Shown here: one piece after another, positions 61,253 to 64,000 of the stretch
How the letters are laid out: each line of letters starts with the position of its first letter
Numbering within the stretch: position 1 is the first letter of the stretch
DNA from: Petrolisthes cinctipes
Taxonomy: Eukaryota; Arthropoda; Malacostraca; Decapoda; Porcellanidae
Length of the DNA stretch: 64,000 nucleotides
NCBI GenBank assembly: GCA_033782935.1
Contig: JAWQEG010000369.1
Location: 2,981,501-3,045,500, forward strand
Reading direction: 5' to 3'
The notes under the pieces: generated by a model
What the model saw: only the letters and a program-made list of their open reading frames with translations
What the model was told of the DNA's origin: nothing
Databases searched by the model: none
Program-made: the position numbers and the translations under genes

Positions 61253-64000
61253 GTAGGCATGTACAGATCGCTTCTGGGACCCCAAAATATCGAATTTTCG
61301 GGTGTTTTGGGACTGAATTTAAAATATCGACTTTTTGGCACCTAAAAGATCGATTTTTAGCATGTTTTTAGCCTATATTTTGAAAATATTCTAGCACTGA
61401 GTAGGCATGTACAGATCGCTTCTGGGACCCCAAAATATCGAATTTTCGGGTGTTTTAATCTTGAATTTGCGATATAAACGAGTACAGAAGATGCATGCAC
61501 ATATCGACTTTTGGGCACCTAAAATATCGATTTTGAGCATGTTTTGAGCCTATATTTTGAAAACATTCTATCTCTGAGTAGGCATGTACAGATTGCTTCT
61601 GGGACCCAAAAATATCGAATTTTCGGGTGCTTAGGGCCAGAATTTGAGATATAAACGGGTACAGAAGATGCATGCACATATCGAATTTTGGGCACCTAAA
61701 AGATCAATTTTCAGTATGTTTTTGGCCTCTATTTTCAAAATACTCTAACACGGAGTAGGCATGTACAGATCGCTTCTGGGACCCCTAAATATCAAAGTTT
61801 CGGGTCTTTTGGGACTGAATTTGAGATATCGACTTTTGGCACCTAAAATATCGATTTTTAGCATGTTTTTAGCCTATATTTTGAAAATATTCTAGCACTG
61901 AGTAGGCATGTACTGATCGCTTCTGGGACCCCAAAATATCGAATTTTCGGGTGTTTTGAGCTTGAATTTGAGATATAAACGAGTACAGAAGATGCATGCA
62001 CATATCGACTTTTGGGCACCTAAAAGATCGATTTTCAGTATGTTTATGGCCTGTATTTTGAAAATACTCTAACACGGAGTAGGCATGTACAGATCGCTTT
62101 TGGGACCCCTAAATATCGAATTTTCGGTAGTTTTGGGACTTAATTTGTGATATCGCCTTTACGCACCTAAAATATCGATTTTCAGTATGTTTTTGGCCTG
62201 TATTTTGAAAATACTCTAACACGGAGTAGGCATGTACCGATCGCTTCTGGGACCCCAAAATATCGAATTTTCGGGTGTTTTGGGCCTTTATTTGATATAT
62301 CGATTTTTTGGCACCTAAAATATCGATTTTTAGTATGTTTTTAGCCTATATTTTGAAAATATTCTAGCACTGAGTAGGCATGTACAGATTACTTCTGGGA
62401 CCCCAAAATATTGAATTTTCGGGTGTTTTGAGCATGAATTTGAGATATAAACGAGTACAGAAGATACATGCACATATTGACTTTGGGCATCTAAAATATC
62501 GATTTTCAGCATGTTTTGGGCATGTATTTTGAAAATACTCTAACACGGAGTAGGCATGTACAGATCGCTTCTGGGACCCCAAAATATCGAATTTTCGGGT
62601 GTTTTGAGCTTGAATTTGAGATATAAACGGGTACTGAAGATTCATGCACATATCTACTTTTTGGAACCTAAAACATCGATTTTGAGCATGTTTTGGGGCT
62701 GTATTTTGAAAATACTCTAACACGGAGTAGGCATGTATAGATCGCTTCTGGGACCCCGAAATATCGAATTTTCGGGTGTTTTGGGCCTTAATTTGAGATA
62801 TCGACTTTTTGGCACCTAAAATATCGATTTTTAGCATGTTTTTAGCCTATATTTTGAAAATATTCTAGCACTCAGTAGGCATGTACAGATCGCTTCTGGG
62901 ACCCCAAAATATCGAATTTTCGGGTGTTTTGAGCTTGAATTTGAGATATAAACGAGTACAGAAGATGCATGCACATATCAACTTTTGGGCACCTAAAAGA
63001 TCGATTTTCAGTATGTTTTTGGCCTGTATTTTGAAAATACTCTAACACGGAGTAGGCATGTACAGATCGCTTCTGGGACCCCTAAATATCGAATTTTCGA
63101 GAGTTTTGGGACTTAATTTGAGATATAAACGAGTACAGAAGATGCATGCACATATCGACTTTTGGGGACCTAAAATATCGATTTTGAGCATGTTTTGAGC
63201 CTATATTTTGAAAACATTCTACCACTGAGTAGGCATGTACAGATCGCTTCTGGGACCCCAAAATATCGAATTTTCGGGTGTTTTGAGCCTGAATTTGAGA
63301 TATAAACGAGTATAGAAGATGCATACACATATTGACTTTTGGCACCAAAAATATCGATTTTCAGCATGTTTTGGGCCTGAATTTTGAAAATATTCTAACA
63401 CGGAGTAGGCATGTACAGATCGCTTCTGGGACCCCAAAATATCGAATTTTCGGGTGTTTAGGGCCAGAAATTCAGATATAAACAGGTACAGAAGATGCAT
63501 GCACATATCGACTTTTGGGCACCAAAAAGATCGATTTTCAATATGTTTTTGGCCTCTATTTTGAACATACTCTAACACAGAGTAGGCATGTATAGATCGC
63601 TTCTGGGACCCCTAAATATCGAAGTTTCAAGTGTTTTGGGACTGAATTTGAGATATAAACGGGTACTGAAGATGCATGCACATATCGACTTTTGGGCACC
63701 TAAAAGATCGATTTTCGGTATGTTTTTGGCCTGTATTTTGTAAATACTCTAACACGGAGTAGGCATGTACAGATCGCTTCTGGGACCCCTAAATATGAAA
63801 GTTTCGGGTGTTTTGGGACTGAAATTGAGATATCGACTTTTGGCACCTAAAATATCGATTTTCAGTATGTTTTTGGCCTGTATTTTGAAAATACTCTAAC
63901 ACGGAGAAGGCATATACAGATCGCTTCTGGGACCCCAAAATATCGAATTTTCGGGTGTTTAGGGCCAGAATTTGAGATATAAACGGGTACAGAAGATGCA
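61253..64000. repeat. 3,478-bp HOR, copy 2 (cut by window end)
   Basis: 2,748 bp that match 57775-60522 at a constant offset of 3,478. By eye I found about eight single-base differences, for example gtactgatcgc (61911) against gtacagatcgc, ttttttggcacc (62303) against ttttttctcacc, and gatcgcttc (63774) against gatcccttc. No length change was seen, which points to recent duplication. Confidence 0.87.

Larger units (their letters stand above)
1..64000. repeat. Tandem satellite array filling the window
   Basis: The whole window, apart from two SINE copies, is one family of head-to-tail monomers. A convenient phase mark is the word gtaggcatgtacagat (sometimes gtaag, catctacag or catatacag), which recurs every 176-177 or 148 bp from position 136 to the end, always on the plus strand; I saw no inverted segment. 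The sequence is AT-rich, with short A and T runs and CpG-containing words (atcgaatttt, ttcgggtg, acggag). Open frames on both strands, mostly 60-181 codons, come from the repeat and shift or stop at the 148-bp monomers, so no CDS is called. I do not recognise the family from any named satellite. Function is unknown; a structural heterochromatin or centromere role is inference only. Confidence 0.97.

Noticed and set aside
1..64000. CRISPR array or bacterial repeat locus
   Set aside because: There are no constant short repeats separated by unique spacers; the whole monomer repeats. A tRNA-derived SINE with poly(A) indicates a eukaryote.

Overview
This 64 kb window is satellite DNA almost end to end. 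It has no protein-coding gene, rRNA, functional tRNA or CRISPR array that I can support. It is eukaryotic, most likely an animal: it is a long tandem array of ~148-177 bp AT-rich monomers, all in one orientation, interrupted only by two copies of a tRNA-derived SINE with a poly(A) tail. Species and chromosomal position cannot be told from the sequence; a centromeric, pericentromeric or heterochromatic block is the natural guess.

The repeat is nested at several levels. (1) An ancestral unit of ~88 bp. (2) Two diverged copies of that unit joined head to tail give a long monomer, L (176/177 bp); a 29-bp deletion across the junction of the halves gives a short monomer, S (148 bp). (3) Monomers run mostly as L-L-S trimers of ~501 bp. 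(4) Two trimer flavours often alternate, giving ~1,002 bp hexamers. (5) Above this are larger higher-order repeats (HORs): a 2,411-bp 15-monomer unit (35007-48565), a 4,061-bp unit carrying the SINE (49805-56451) and a 3,478-bp unit (57775-64000).

Layout: 1-10278 is mosaic L-L-S array. 10279-13912 and 14963-19775 are two copies of a multi-kilobase block, the second expanded by an extra monomer and a ~0.99 kb internal tandem duplication. 13913-14962 and 19776-22166 are irregular connectors. 22255-35006 is again mosaic L-L-S array and shares rare variants with 1-13 kb at offsets of about 17-23 kb. 35007-48565 is the most homogenised part, with three full near-identical 2,411-bp units flanked by units that have lost or gained whole monomers. 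From ~48.65 kb to the end the monomers are more varied and carry the only transposon insertion, as expected nearer an array edge.

Nothing here works as an operon or pathway. The interest is how the array evolved: unequal exchange, microhomology deletions, a fold-back-like palindromic insertion that tags one lineage, a unit that seems to have reverted to the 88-bp ancestral length, and a SINE copied along with its surrounding satellite. The open reading frames on both strands result from the repeat (L is 59 codons long), not from genes.
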